From contig NZ_BPQE01000011.1 of the NCBI RefSeq assembly GCF_022179085.1, positions 62,001-126,000 on the forward strand: a stretch of DNA of 64,000 nucleotides. Direction: 5' to 3'. The position numbers were made by a program, and so were the translations under genes. This stretch comes from Methylobacterium aerolatum. GTDB lineage: Bacteria > Pseudomonadota > Alphaproteobacteria > Rhizobiales > Beijerinckiaceae. The first letter of the stretch is position 1, and the number at the start of each line of letters is the position of its first letter. The notes under the pieces are model-generated. The model was given only the letters and a program-made list of their open reading frames with translations. It was not told the DNA's origin and searched no databases. Positions 52,531 to 61,031 of this stretch are shown one piece after another.

Positions 52531-52724
52531 CCGGCCGGCGGCTGGTCTCCGTCCGCGGACGTCCGGGTTTCCGCGTCGAGGAGCGCCTCCTGCTCAAGGC
52601 GGCGGCGTTCCTCCGCGTGGCCGGCGGAGATGGCCATTTCCATCAGCCGCCGGGTCAGCCGCAGCACCAGCACGAAGAGAACGAGGCAAAAGACGGTCGC
52701 GGCCAGGGCCTTGAGGGGATCCAC
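52506..52724 (-). CDS. hypothetical small membrane protein
   Basis: A 72-residue protein with one TM helix (about 5-24, LKALAATVFCLVLFVLVLRL), then a charged helix (RRLMEMAISAGHAEERRRLE). I do not recognise it. The start is GTG with AGGGAA eight bases upstream. It converges on, and slightly overlaps, selO. Its real existence is supported by the clear TM helix and ribosome-binding site. Confidence 0.55.
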   Translation of the reverse strand: MDPLKALAATVFCLVLFVLVLRLTRRLMEMAISAGHAEERRRLEQEALLDAETRTSADGDQPPAGHTLGAVP

Positions 52725-52811
52725 GCGTATTCCCTATGACGCTTCGGCAGGCTCGCTCGATGTGAACAGGCCCTGCCGCCCTGCGTCGCTATATAGGTTA
52801 GGTGGGACAGA

Positions 52812-53039
52812 TTGCGCGAGACTTTCCATATCGAGGTGCTCGGTCCTGACGGTGAGGAGATCGTGATCCGCCAGTCCATCCGCGCGGGGAGCCTCGAGGC
52901 CGCGCAGGAGCGCGCCCTGCGCGTCTTCGCCCGCGCCCGCGTCCCCCAGCGCCGCGAGGAGCCGGCTCAGGCCGTCCGGGTGATCGACGGCGCCGGCCGC
53001 GAAGTGTTTCACCGCACGCGGTTCGAGGAGGGCGACTGA
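52812..53039 (+). CDS. hypothetical small cytoplasmic protein
   Basis: A 75-residue protein with a likely beta-beta-alpha start (ETFHIEVLGPDGEEIVIRQS) and an Arg-rich helix (QERALRVFARARVPQRREE). Family not recognised. It starts with TTG preceded by AGGTGGGA and is divergent from the small membrane protein gene across an 87-bp gap containing TATATAGG, a possible -10. Short but reads as a typical protein. Confidence 0.5.
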   Translation: MRETFHIEVLGPDGEEIVIRQSIRAGSLEAAQERALRVFARARVPQRREEPAQAVRVIDGAGREVFHRTRFEEGD

Positions 53040-53201
53040 GGACTTGTGCGCAAGGACGACCCTGCGCGTGGCGGCCGCCCGTCAACGAATGACCCGCGAA
53101 GCCGGAGAGGGATGCGGGTTGCGGTCCAGGATCGCCTCGCCGAGCCCGCACTGACGGCCGGTGGTGCGCGCGCAGCCCGGACCGGGGCGGCACGGCCGCT
53201 C

Positions 53202-54434
53202 TCACTTCTCCGGGGCCGGCGCCGCTTCCGGCCGGCGGGCCCTCAGGGCGACGCGTCGGCGGGCGACCCAATCCCGCGCGCCCTCCAGCCGCTGGGCGAG
53301 GGGGAAGAGCGGATCCTGCCCGGCCTCGACGAGGAGGTGGGCGATGGGGCGTCGCTCCTGCCAGAACAGCGTCGCGAGGGCGAAGCCCGGCGGGGCGCAG
53401 GAGTCGATCCGCGCGATCTCCGAGCCTGCCAGCACGGCCTCCGTCAGGCGGTAGACCAGTTGCACGCCCGGCGCGGCGGCGGGGTCGGTCTCGTCGTGCG
53501 CGACTTTGAGGACGCAGGCCTCCCGGCCCGCCAGGGGCAGGATGATGGAGGCCACGAGCCGGTTGTCCCGGTGCAGGCGCGCGATCCGGATCCGGCCCTC
53601 GGCGGCGAGCGCCGCCACCGCCCTGCGGAGGAAGGCGGCCTCCAGCGGCTGCTGGGCGAGGGCGGTGCCGAGCCGGCCCTTCCAACTCGACGCCTCGAGG
53701 GCGATGTGCGCGTCGAGGGCGGCCGGCATCTCCGCCGCCGAGGCCAGGATGTCGAAGGTCACCGGCCCGTCCGCCTCGAGGCGGCGGCGCGCCCGGCGGA
53801 GGCGCCGCTTGCGGTTGCCCGACAGGTGATCGAGGTAGCGCTCCCGCGCCGCCCCATCGTCCTCGCCCGGGGCAAGCATCCCCCGGTCGTGCGCCCAGAA
53901 GGCCGCCCGGCGCCCCGCCGTGTCGTCGAGGAGGGGGCCGAGATCCGCGACCGGGCTGTTGGGAAAGATCAGGCGGGGGGGCTCCCCGAGCGCCCTGGGG
54001 GCGTCCAGAAGGGCGGCCAGCGCCGCCCGCGCGTCGTCGCGCGCCAGGAGCGGCGCACCCTGGGGGGCGTAGCCGTGGGTCCAGCCCATCAGCACCGGCA
54101 GGGGCAGGCCCCAGCGGCGCCGGAGCCGCCGGTGCGGCCACGCCGCCAAAAGTCTGGCGCCGGGTTCCTCCGGCGGGCGGTCTGCCACGAGGAGGAGGCG
54201 CACGCCCTCACCGAAGGAGTCCCGCGCCGCGAGGGCGTAGCCGGCCTCGTAGAAGGGGTTGGCGATGGCCGCCCTCGCGCCGAGGCTCTCCCAGGCCCCG
54301 CGCCAGGGCGCCGCCGGATCGAGGGGGCGAAGGGCCGCCACGAGACCCCCGCCCAGGGGCACCGTCAGGGATGTCGTCGCGGCGGTCCTGGCGGACGGCT
54401 CGCCCTGCGCGGGATCGGCCTCATGCGCGGTCAT
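53202..54434 (-). CDS. GNAT/FemAB-like (CelD-type) acyltransferase
   Basis: A 410-residue protein. The middle (about 180-350) has the GNAT/FemAB pattern YLDHLSGNRKRRLRRARRRL followed by ALEASSWKGRLGTALAQQPL and ACVLKVAHDE, which is characteristic of the CelD/BcsL acetyltransferase-6 family involved in exopolysaccharide or cellulose modification. Predicted cytoplasmic. The frame is open upstream to 55715 but that is antiparallel shadow of the flippase gene. The ATG at 54434 overlaps the flippase stop by four bases, so the two form one translationally coupled unit. Confidence 0.8.
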   Translation of the reverse strand: MTAHEADPAQGEPSARTAATTSLTVPLGGGLVAALRPLDPAAPWRGAWESLGARAAIANPFYEAGYALAARDSFGEGVRLLLVADRPPEEPGARLLAAWPHRRLRRRWGLPLPVLMGWTHGYAPQGAPLLARDDARAALAALLDAPRALGEPPRLIFPNSPVADLGPLLDDTAGRRAAFWAHDRGMLAPGEDDGAARERYLDHLSGNRKRRLRRARRRLEADGPVTFDILASAAEMPAALDAHIALEASSWKGRLGTALAQQPLEAAFLRRAVAALAAEGRIRIARLHRDNRLVASIILPLAGREACVLKVAHDETDPAAAPGVQLVYRLTEAVLAGSEIARIDSCAPPGFALATLFWQERRPIAHLLVEAGQDPLFPLAQRLEGARDWVARRRVALRARRPEAAPAPEK

Positions 54435-55846
54435 GCGGCGAGCCGGCGACGGATCGCCCCGGCCATGCCGAGCATGTCGATCCGCCACGCGACGGCGACG
54501 AACGCCGTCCCGAGCAGCACGACGCTCAGCGCCTGTGCTGGGGGGCGCATCCCGCCGGGCAGGAGCCCGATCCCGTTGATCACCAGCCCGACGGCGAGCG
54601 CCGCCGCGACGATGCCGGCCATGTCGGCGAGGGGCACGGGGAAGGCCGTCCCGGACCGGTGGGCGCCGACGATCAGCACGAGGCAAGCCGCCGCCTGCCC
54701 CCCGGCGAAGGCGATCGCCGCCCCGAGGGCGCCGAAGCGCGGGATCAGCAGCACGGACAGCACCGCCACGCCCACGAGGGTCGTGGCGGCGGCCGCCGCC
54801 TCCAAACCGCTGGTCTTGGTGAAGAAGATGACCTGCCCGAAATAGTAGGCGCGGAACATCATCAGGATGCTCGCCAGGATGAGGACCGGTGCGAGGTTGC
54901 GCGCCTCTTCGCGGTAGCCGGGCCCGAGCAGGATCGTCACGACGAGGTCGTCGAAGGTGAGGAAGAACACCGCGCCGAAGGCCGCGATCGTCGTCATCGC
55001 GCGGGCCGTGTCGCAGAGCACGCCCTCGGCCGCGCCCATGCCGCCGAGCCGCGCCTGGCGCTTGGCGATGGAGATGAGCGACAGGGCCAGCGCCTCGCCG
55101 AACACGATGAAGCTCTGCCGCAGGAAGTCGGCGATGGCGCCGTAGGCGCCCAGACCCGCCTTGCCGACGGTCTCCGCGATGATCAGCCGGTCCAGGCTCT
55201 GGGCCAGAGCCCCGACCCCGAAGGACAGGATCAGCGGCCAGCCGTAATCGAGCAGGCGCTTCGCCTCCTTCAGGCTCGCCCGGCCCCCGAGCATCGGCAC
55301 GACGGAGAGCGCCGTGGGGAGGGCGGCGAAGGTGTTCGCCGCGGCGATGGCGAGGGCGAGGTCCAGGGGATCGCCGGTCCAGTACAGGGCGGCACTGCCC
55401 AGGCCGATGATCAGCACGGACCGGCTGAGCGTCGCCGCCGCCACGATGCCCGCCTTGAGGTGGGTGCGCGCGACCTCGTTCGAGCCCTCGAACACCGTGG
55501 TGCTGAAGGTGAGGCAGAGGATGACGAAGGCCGCTTGGTGCGAGATCAGCCCCGCCGCTGCGCAGAGAGCCGCGCCGACGCCCGCGAGGAGGACGGAGCC
55601 CGCGAGCATCCGCACCATGGTCGCCACCTGCATCGAGTCCTTGGCCTCGTCGTAGAGGGCGAAGAACGCGAAGCGCGGCCACTGGCAGGTCGCGCCGTAC
55701 AGCACGAGGGACCACGACAGCACATAGAGGTAGGCGCCGTAGGTCTCGGTCGGTGCGAGGCGCGTGAACACGGCCACGGAGGCCATGTTCAGCGCCGCCG
55801 CGACGGCCCGCGACCCGACATAGATCAGGCTGTGACGTGTCATCAT
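54431..55846 (-). CDS. polysaccharide export flippase, Wzx/MATE-like (oligosaccharide flippase family)
   Basis: A 471-residue membrane protein with 12-14 predicted TM helices. TM1 follows MMTRHSLIYVGSRAVAAALN; the TM7 region is GWPLILSFGVGALAQSLDRL, typical of polysaccharide-biosynthesis flippases. It should move a lipid-linked or secondary glycan precursor across the inner membrane. The acyltransferase gene follows with an ATGA overlap. No glycosyltransferases or export genes lie nearby, so the substrate is unknown. Two ATG codons (55846, 55843) are possible starts. Confidence 0.85.
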   Translation of the reverse strand: MMTRHSLIYVGSRAVAAALNMASVAVFTRLAPTETYGAYLYVLSWSLVLYGATCQWPRFAFFALYDEAKDSMQVATMVRMLAGSVLLAGVGAALCAAAGLISHQAAFVILCLTFSTTVFEGSNEVARTHLKAGIVAAATLSRSVLIIGLGSAALYWTGDPLDLALAIAAANTFAALPTALSVVPMLGGRASLKEAKRLLDYGWPLILSFGVGALAQSLDRLIIAETVGKAGLGAYGAIADFLRQSFIVFGEALALSLISIAKRQARLGGMGAAEGVLCDTARAMTTIAAFGAVFFLTFDDLVVTILLGPGYREEARNLAPVLILASILMMFRAYYFGQVIFFTKTSGLEAAAAATTLVGVAVLSVLLIPRFGALGAAIAFAGGQAAACLVLIVGAHRSGTAFPVPLADMAGIVAAALAVGLVINGIGLLPGGMRPPAQALSVVLLGTAFVAVAWRIDMLGMAGAIRRRLAA

Positions 55847-56144
55847 GGCAGGCGGCACCCGGCGCGGCGATGCCCGCACGAGGGGGCCCGGCGCATCTCC
55901 TTGACCGGGGCGCGGCACGCCCCGCCGGAGGCGTCGCGGTGGGGCAGGATGTCGGTCACGGGACCCCGCTGCAGGCACATGCCGCCCGCACGCAAATCCG
56001 GGCCGCATTCACAGATGCGTGACAGCGTTACCCGCAATCCCTTAAGCAATGGGAACCCGGCCGGGCTCCGCTACGGGCGGGGCGGGACCTATCCACGGTT
56101 GCCTGCGCCAGTCCCTGCGCAACGTGGAGACTTGTCCGGCGCAG

Positions 56145-56942
56145 TCAGGCGGCGCCGCGTGCGCCGCGCTCGCCGCCGTTGTCCACGAAGGCCTTCAACT
56201 CGTCGAGGGAGGCGAAGGTATAGCGGCCCTTGGGCGTGTCGGCCTCGATCGAGCCGTCGTCGAACATGACGTAGGTGTTGCCCTCCGAACTGTAGCGGCC
56301 GACGGGCGTCCGCTCCGGCTTGTCCGGGGCCACGAGTTCGTCGAAGGGGTCGGCGGCCGGGGCCTTGCCGTCGGTGCGGATCTCCTCGACGGGGGCGGGC
56401 TTCGTCGTGATGGTCGGTGGGCGGACGTTGACCTGCGGCGCCTTCCGGGAGGCGGGTCGTACCTCGGCGGGCTCCGGCGCGGACAGGCCGAGCAGTTCCA
56501 AGTCCGAAGGGGTGGGCGCGACCGGCTGGGCCTCGCGGGCCGGCGGCGTCACGGCGGTCGGCGTGATCTGGGCGGGCGCGACGAGGGGCGGCTCGATCCG
56601 CGGCCGGTCGACCGGCGAGGGCTCCACGGCCGACGCCTCCATCAGCCGGAGCTCGTCGGCGATCGGGTCGCGCATCGGCGCGGCGTTGGACAGCGGCCCG
56701 ACGGCGACCGGGCCGTCGTCGTTCAGCGACGGACGGGCGATGCCCACCGCCCGCTCGACCCGCCTGAGGGCAGACACCACGGCGGCGAAACCGAGGAGGA
56801 GCGCGCCCGAGGAGCCGACGACCGCGCCGCCATAGACCATGGCCATGCCGCTTTCGAGGCGAACGTAGGGAAATCCTTCGACGACGGCTGTGACGCCGGC
56901 GATCATCATGGCTGCGGCAAGCGCCAGGAGCGCAACGATCAT
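56145..56942 (-). CDS. hypothetical protein, two TM helices plus a conserved C-terminal module
   Basis: A 265-residue protein. It has TM helices at about 3-20 and 37-57. A long Pro/Ala-rich disordered stretch (about 75-205) follows, with a conserved-looking tail (about 218-256: VGRYSSEGNTYVMFDDGSIE then AFASLDEL-like residues). The tail resembles a small beta module read as G-x-Y..N.Y.MF.DGSIEA. Family not recognised. Probably an inner-membrane protein with a cytoplasmic tail. Transcribed in the same direction as the flippase but 298 bp away. Confidence 0.65.
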   Translation of the reverse strand: MIVALLALAAAMMIAGVTAVVEGFPYVRLESGMAMVYGGAVVGSSGALLLGFAAVVSALRRVERAVGIARPSLNDDGPVAVGPLSNAAPMRDPIADELRLMEASAVEPSPVDRPRIEPPLVAPAQITPTAVTPPAREAQPVAPTPSDLELLGLSAPEPAEVRPASRKAPQVNVRPPTITTKPAPVEEIRTDGKAPAADPFDELVAPDKPERTPVGRYSSEGNTYVMFDDGSIEADTPKGRYTFASLDELKAFVDNGGERGARGAA

Positions 56943-57142
56943 GGTCTTCTCTTAGCTGGGGCCCTTGGAGCCCCGATTTTCCGCCCGCACGATACGGTGC
57001 GGCCGGCGTTTTGCAAAACCTGTTCGCACCCGCCATGCGGCGTTGCCGACCGCGTAAGGCCGACTTACGTACCGCACGTCAACCCGCGAGCATCCCGCCG
57101 GGCGAGGCGTCCGCGCCTCCCACGGCCGCACGGAGAGAGACG

Positions 57143-57742
57143 ATGACGTTCACCCTGCCGGAACTGCCCTACGCCTACGATGCGCTGGGGCCCTACATGT
57201 CGAAGGAAACCCTGGAGTTTCACCACGACAAGCACCACAAAGCTTATGTGGATACCGGCAACAAGCTTCTCGAAGGAACCGATCTCGCCGGCAAAAGCGT
57301 CGAAGAGATCGTGAAGGCGGCCTATAACACGAATCAAGCCCTCTTCAACAACGCAGGCCAGCATTACAACCACATACACTTCTGGCAGTGGATGAAGCCT
57401 AACGGTGGTGGTGCCATCCCCGGCGCCCTGGCCAAGAAGATCGACGAGGATCTCGGCGGGGCTGAGAAGTTCAAGGCCGACTTCATCCAGGCCGGCGTCA
57501 CGCAGTTCGGCTCCGGCTGGGCTTGGCTCGCCGTCAAGGACGGCAAGCTCGCCATCATGAAGACACCGAACGGCGAGAACCCGCTGGTCCACGGCGCCAA
57601 GCCGATCCTCGGCGTCGATGTGTGGGAGCACTCCTACTACATCGACTACCGCAACCGCCGCCCCGACTACCTCAAGGCCTTCATCGAGAACCTCGTGAAC
57701 TGGGAGCACGTGGAGAAGATGTACGGCGAGGCGACCCGCTGA
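57143..57742 (+). CDS. sodB: superoxide dismutase (Fe/Mn)
   Basis: A 199-residue Fe/Mn-type SOD. Metal ligands are H27 (FHHDKHHKAY), the His in NHIHFWQWMKP, and D and H of DVWEHSYYIDY. The NNAGQHYNH block is also conserved. It disproportionates superoxide in the cytoplasm. No signal peptide. GGAGAG precedes the ATG; the frame continues upstream to 57011 without similarity. Iron versus manganese preference cannot be decided, though GGAIPGALAK and length suggest SodB. A 10-bp hairpin follows. Confidence 0.95.
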   Translation: MTFTLPELPYAYDALGPYMSKETLEFHHDKHHKAYVDTGNKLLEGTDLAGKSVEEIVKAAYNTNQALFNNAGQHYNHIHFWQWMKPNGGGAIPGALAKKIDEDLGGAEKFKADFIQAGVTQFGSGWAWLAVKDGKLAIMKTPNGENPLVHGAKPILGVDVWEHSYYIDYRNRRPDYLKAFIENLVNWEHVEKMYGEATR

Positions 57743-57790
57743 GTGGCGCTCCGCCCCTTGAGATGAGCGGCGAAACCCGCTCTTGATGCG

Positions 57791-57813
57791 CCCGCCGGGT
57801 CGAACCCGGCGGG
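57791..57813 (+). terminator. terminator hairpin after sodB
   Basis: A perfect 10-bp stem CCCGCCGGGT/ACCCGGCGGG with loop CGA, 49 bp after the stop. A following T-tract is short. Confidence 0.6.
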
Positions 57814-57934
57814 TCTGAGGGCGCGGCTATTCCAACCGTCGATCGTAAACGGACACGGACGTGCCCGGATTCTTCCCTCCGTTCGCGAAGGGGAGAAGGG
57901 GAAGGCGGCGTGACACTAGCAGTGCCACCACCCA

Positions 57935-57985
57935 CGCCTTCTCTGCGAGCGCAGGGAAGCGAGCCAGGGATTGGCTTCGCTCCGG
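57935..57985. repeat. REP-like palindromic element, copy 13 (partial)
   Basis: TGCGAGCGCAGGGAAGCGAG and GGATTGGCTTCGCTCCGG keep fragments of both arms with a very short centre. Confidence 0.5.
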
Positions 57986-58058
57986 GGCGTATCGCCGTCC
58001 CGGATGGCGTCTCGTCCGCTCCTCGTGGCGGGGAGGGCGTGCGTCCTCCGTCCCAACC

Positions 58059-59585
58059 ATGATCCGCTCCATCCTCTCCGTCGGCGGGTGGACCCTCGTC
58101 TCCCGCGTCACCGGCTTCGCCCGGGACGTGGTGATGGCGGCCGTGATGGGTGCGGGTCCGGTGGCGGACGCCTTCGTCGTGGCCTTCCGCCTGCCGAACC
58201 ATTTCCGCGCAATCTTCGGCGAGGGGGCCTTCAACACCGCCTTCGTGCCCTCCTACGCCTCGCTGGAGGAGGCGGGCGCGACGGGGGCCGCCCGGCTTTT
58301 CGCCGACCGCGTCTTTACCCTGATGCTGATCGTGCAGCTGGTGCTGCTGAACGTGGCCCTGCCGCTGATGCCGTGGGTGGTCCAGGCGCTGGCGCCGGGC
58401 TTCGAGGAGGGCGGGGAGCGCTTCACGCTCGCGGTGGCGCTCACGCGCATCACCTTCCCCTATCTCCTGTTCATGACCCTGGTGACGCTGCTGTCGGGCA
58501 TCCTCAACGCCCACCGCCGCTTCGCGGTGGCGGCGGGGGCGCCCGTCCTCCTCAACCTGTCGATGCTGGCGGCGCTGGCCGTGAGTTTCCTGTTCCCCAA
58601 CGCGGCCTATGCCGCCGCCTGGGGCGTGGCGGTGTCGGGCGTGCTGCAATTCGGCCTGCTGTGGTGGGGCTGCCGCCGGGCGGGGGTGATGCCGACCGTC
58701 GCCGTGCCCCGGTCCGATCCGGCGCTGCGGAAGTTCTTCCGGGTGCTCGGCCCGGCGGTGGTGGGCTCGGCGGGCTTCCAGATCGCGGCCTTCGCCGACA
58801 CGATCATCGCGAGCTGGCTGCCGACCGGCGCCGTCTCGGCCCTCTACTACGCCGACCGGTTGTATCAGCTGCCTTTCGGCGTGATCGCCATCGCCGCGGG
58901 CACCGTGCTGCTGCCGGAGATGAGCCGCCGCATCGCCGCCGGGGACGCCGCCGGCGCCCATGCCGCGCAGAACCGGGCGGCGGGCTTCTCCCTCGCCCTC
59001 TCGGCGCCGTTCACCGTCGCCTTCCTGACGATCCCCGGCCTGATCATGGCCGCCCTGTTCCAGCGCGGCGCCTTCAGCGCGGAGGATGCCGCCCGCGCCG
59101 CCGGGGTACTCGCCGCCTACGGCCTCGCCCTGCCGGCGGTGGTGCTGGTCCGCAGCGCCGTGGCGAGCTTCTATGCCCGCCAGGACACCAAGACGCCGCT
59201 CTACGCCTCCCTCACGGCCATTGCCGTCAACGTCGCGCTCAAGCTCTGGTTGACGGGATCCTACGGCGTCACCGGCCTCGCCCTCGCCACGGCGGTGAGC
59301 CAGTGGGTCAACCTCGTGATCCTCGTGGTCCTGGCGACGCGCCGGGGCTGGTCGGAGCCGCGGCGGGCGCTCGGCCTGACGGTGCTCGGGGTGGTGCTGG
59401 CCTGCTGCGCCCTCGCCGGGGTCGCCGTGTTCGGCCAGCCCGTGGCCGAGGCGCTGGTGCCCGCCCTGTCGCACGGGCGGGAGATCGCGGTGCTGGCGCT
59501 GCTCGGAATCGCGGGGGCCGGCGTCTATGGCGGGTTGCTCCTCGGCCTGCTGCACCTGTTCGGCCTGCGGCTTCGGCGGGCCTGA
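58059..59585 (+). CDS. murJ: lipid II flippase MurJ
   Basis: A 508-residue protein with 14 predicted TM helices and the MurJ N-terminus MIRSILSVGGWTLVSRVTGF, then ADAFVVAFRLPNHFRAIFGE and EGAFNTAFVPSYA; essential basic/acidic residues in TM1-TM2 loops are present. It moves lipid II to the outer face of the inner membrane for peptidoglycan synthesis. The ATG at 58059 fits other MurJ proteins; the open frame upstream crosses the REP relic. The dehalogenase gene follows 73 bp later on the same strand. Confidence 0.95.
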   Translation: MIRSILSVGGWTLVSRVTGFARDVVMAAVMGAGPVADAFVVAFRLPNHFRAIFGEGAFNTAFVPSYASLEEAGATGAARLFADRVFTLMLIVQLVLLNVALPLMPWVVQALAPGFEEGGERFTLAVALTRITFPYLLFMTLVTLLSGILNAHRRFAVAAGAPVLLNLSMLAALAVSFLFPNAAYAAAWGVAVSGVLQFGLLWWGCRRAGVMPTVAVPRSDPALRKFFRVLGPAVVGSAGFQIAAFADTIIASWLPTGAVSALYYADRLYQLPFGVIAIAAGTVLLPEMSRRIAAGDAAGAHAAQNRAAGFSLALSAPFTVAFLTIPGLIMAALFQRGAFSAEDAARAAGVLAAYGLALPAVVLVRSAVASFYARQDTKTPLYASLTAIAVNVALKLWLTGSYGVTGLALATAVSQWVNLVILVVLATRRGWSEPRRALGLTVLGVVLACCALAGVAVFGQPVAEALVPALSHGREIAVLALLGIAGAGVYGGLLLGLLHLFGLRLRRA

Positions 59586-59658
59586 CGGCGACGAGCCTGG
59601 CCGCGCGGGCCTCGACCCAACGGATCGGCGCGCCACTTCCCTGGGTCAGGAGTGCTCC

Positions 59659-60342
59659 ATGCCCGAATCCGATGCCGGCCTGCTCGGCGGCGCCCAAGCC
59701 GTGGTCTTCGATGCCTACGGCACGTTGTTCGACGTGAACGCCGCCGTCCGGCGCCATGCCGACGCCATTGGCCCGGAGGCCGACGCCCTGTCCGACCTGT
59801 GGCGGACCAAGCAGCTCGAATACAGCTGGGTGCTGTCGCTCGCCGGGCGCTACCGGCCCTTCTGGACGCTGACGGAGCACGCCCTCGACCACGCGCTGGC
59901 CCGCCACCCCTCCGTCGATGCATCCCTGCGGGGCGCGCTCCTCGATGCCTACCGCGATCTCGACGCCTACGATGAGGTGCCGCGCGTCCTCGACGCCCTG
60001 CGGCGGCAGGGCCTGCGCACCGCCATCCTCACCAATGCCGACCGTGCGATGGTGGACCGGGCCGTGGCCTCGGCGGGCCTGGGCCCGCACCTCGACGCGG
60101 TTCTCTCGGTCGATGACGCGGGCGTCTTCAAGACCCATCCCGACGCCTACCGCATCGTACACGACCGCCTCGGGGTTGCGACCGGCGAGGTGGTGTTTTG
60201 CTCCTCGAACCGCTGGGACATCGCGGGCGCCTCCGCCTTCGGCTTCCGGCCGGTCTGGATCAACCGGAAGGGCCTGCCGGACGAGTACGCCGACCTTCCC
60301 CCGGTCGCGATGATCCCGAACCTCGACGGGCTCCTGGGCTGA
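59659..60342 (+). CDS. haloacid dehalogenase type II (HAD superfamily)
   Basis: A 227-residue HAD hydrolase of the L-2-haloacid dehalogenase type. The nucleophile motif is VVFDAYGTLFDVNA (Asp near residue 18), motif II is ILTNADR, and the K/motif III and IV regions are VFKTHPDAYRIV and VVFCSSNRWDIAGA. The conserved Ser-Ser-Asn-x-Trp-Asp pattern is typical of true haloacid dehalogenases. Cytoplasmic. AGGAG precedes the ATG. It could dehalogenate 2-haloalkanoates or have a broader phosphatase role. Confidence 0.9.
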   Translation: MPESDAGLLGGAQAVVFDAYGTLFDVNAAVRRHADAIGPEADALSDLWRTKQLEYSWVLSLAGRYRPFWTLTEHALDHALARHPSVDASLRGALLDAYRDLDAYDEVPRVLDALRRQGLRTAILTNADRAMVDRAVASAGLGPHLDAVLSVDDAGVFKTHPDAYRIVHDRLGVATGEVVFCSSNRWDIAGASAFGFRPVWINRKGLPDEYADLPPVAMIPNLDGLLG

Positions 60343-60366
60343 GGCGGCTTCCTCGCCTGGCCTCTT

Positions 60367-60458
60367 CGTCTTTGCGAGCGAAGCGAAGCAATCCAGGGCA
60401 GCGGGACATCTCCGAACGGTGCGCCTTCCTGGATTGCTTCGCTCCGCTCGCAATGACG
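60367..60458. repeat. REP-like palindromic element, copy 14
   Basis: TTGCGAGCGAAGCGAAGCAA at the left and TTGCTTCGCTCCGCTCGCAA at the right, nearly perfect. Its centre GGGACATCTCCGAACGG is shared with copy 2. Confidence 0.92.
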
Positions 60459-60569
60459 ACCGGGATCATGGGCGGGTCTGGCTCGACGCAATCGGCCGCA
60501 GCTCGGTTGGGACGAAAAATTAAGGCTTCTCCCTTTCTGATCTCCCCACACGAGCGGGAGAGTCTTCGC

Positions 60570-60911
60570 GTGTCCCTCAAGCCATCCTTCACCCTACTCG
60601 GCGCCGCAGCCTTGGCCTTCGGCCTCGCCTGCGCTCCCGCCTCGGCCCGCGATGGGCAGAACGGCGCGATCATCGGCGGCCTCGCCGCCGGCGTGGTCGG
60701 CGGCGTGGTCGGCAGCGCCCTCGTCAACGGCATGAATAACCAGCCTCCGCCGCCGCCGCCGCCGGAGTACCGCCCGCGCCGCGTCTACGTGGAGGAGCCC
60801 GAGACGGTGATCGTCCGCGAGCGCCGCGGCCCGATCTGCCACTACGAGCGCCGCAAGGAGTGGCTCGACGACGAAAGCTTCACCTTCAGGCGCGTCCAGG
60901 TCTGCGAGTAG
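60570..60911 (+). CDS. hypothetical secreted glycine-zipper protein
   Basis: A 113-residue protein with a signal peptide (starting VSLKPSFTLLGAAALAFGLA, cleavage after ASA) and a glycine-zipper stretch (about 33-53, AIIGGLAAGVVGGVVGSALV). A Pro run (PPPPPPP, about 58-65) precedes a C-terminal basic domain with two Cys (ICHYERRK and VQVCE). Glycine-zipper outer-membrane or periplasmic proteins of this type are common; function unknown. The start is GTG with GGGAGAG upstream. Confidence 0.75.
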   Translation: MSLKPSFTLLGAAALAFGLACAPASARDGQNGAIIGGLAAGVVGGVVGSALVNGMNNQPPPPPPPEYRPRRVYVEEPETVIVRERRGPICHYERRKEWLDDESFTFRRVQVCE

Positions 60912-60930
60912 AAACCCCACACACACGACC

Positions 60931-61022
60931 GCCGGTGCGAGCGGCGGCGAAGCAATCGCGGGCGGCGCGTCGCCTCGTGATCTGGCGCGCCCCTCGATCG
61001 CTTCGCGTCGCCCGCGAGGGCG
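60931..61022. repeat. REP-like palindromic element, copy 15 (diverged)
   Basis: GGTGCGAGCGGCGGCGAAGC at the left and GCTTCGCGTCGCCCGCGAGG at the right, in the convergent gap with the carbamoyltransferase gene. Confidence 0.7.
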
Positions 61023-61031
61023 GAAGGCGCG

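Larger units (their letters stand above)
57743..58058. other. intergenic region between sodB and murJ
   Basis: These 316 bp contain the sodB terminator hairpin (57791-57813) and a short REP-like relic around 57935-57985 (TGCGAGCGCAGGGAAGCGAG ... GGATTGGCTTCGCTCC). No gene supported; the murJ promoter should lie to the right of it. Confidence 0.6.

Noticed and set aside
53202-55715. One very long minus-strand reading frame of 837 codons
   Set aside because: Its N-terminal 427 codons run through the flippase gene in another frame and are Arg/Gly-rich without similarity; only the part from 54434 on is a real gene.
57681-59636. Minus-strand frame of 651 codons
   Set aside because: Shadow of murJ; His/Arg/Gln-rich antisense pattern.
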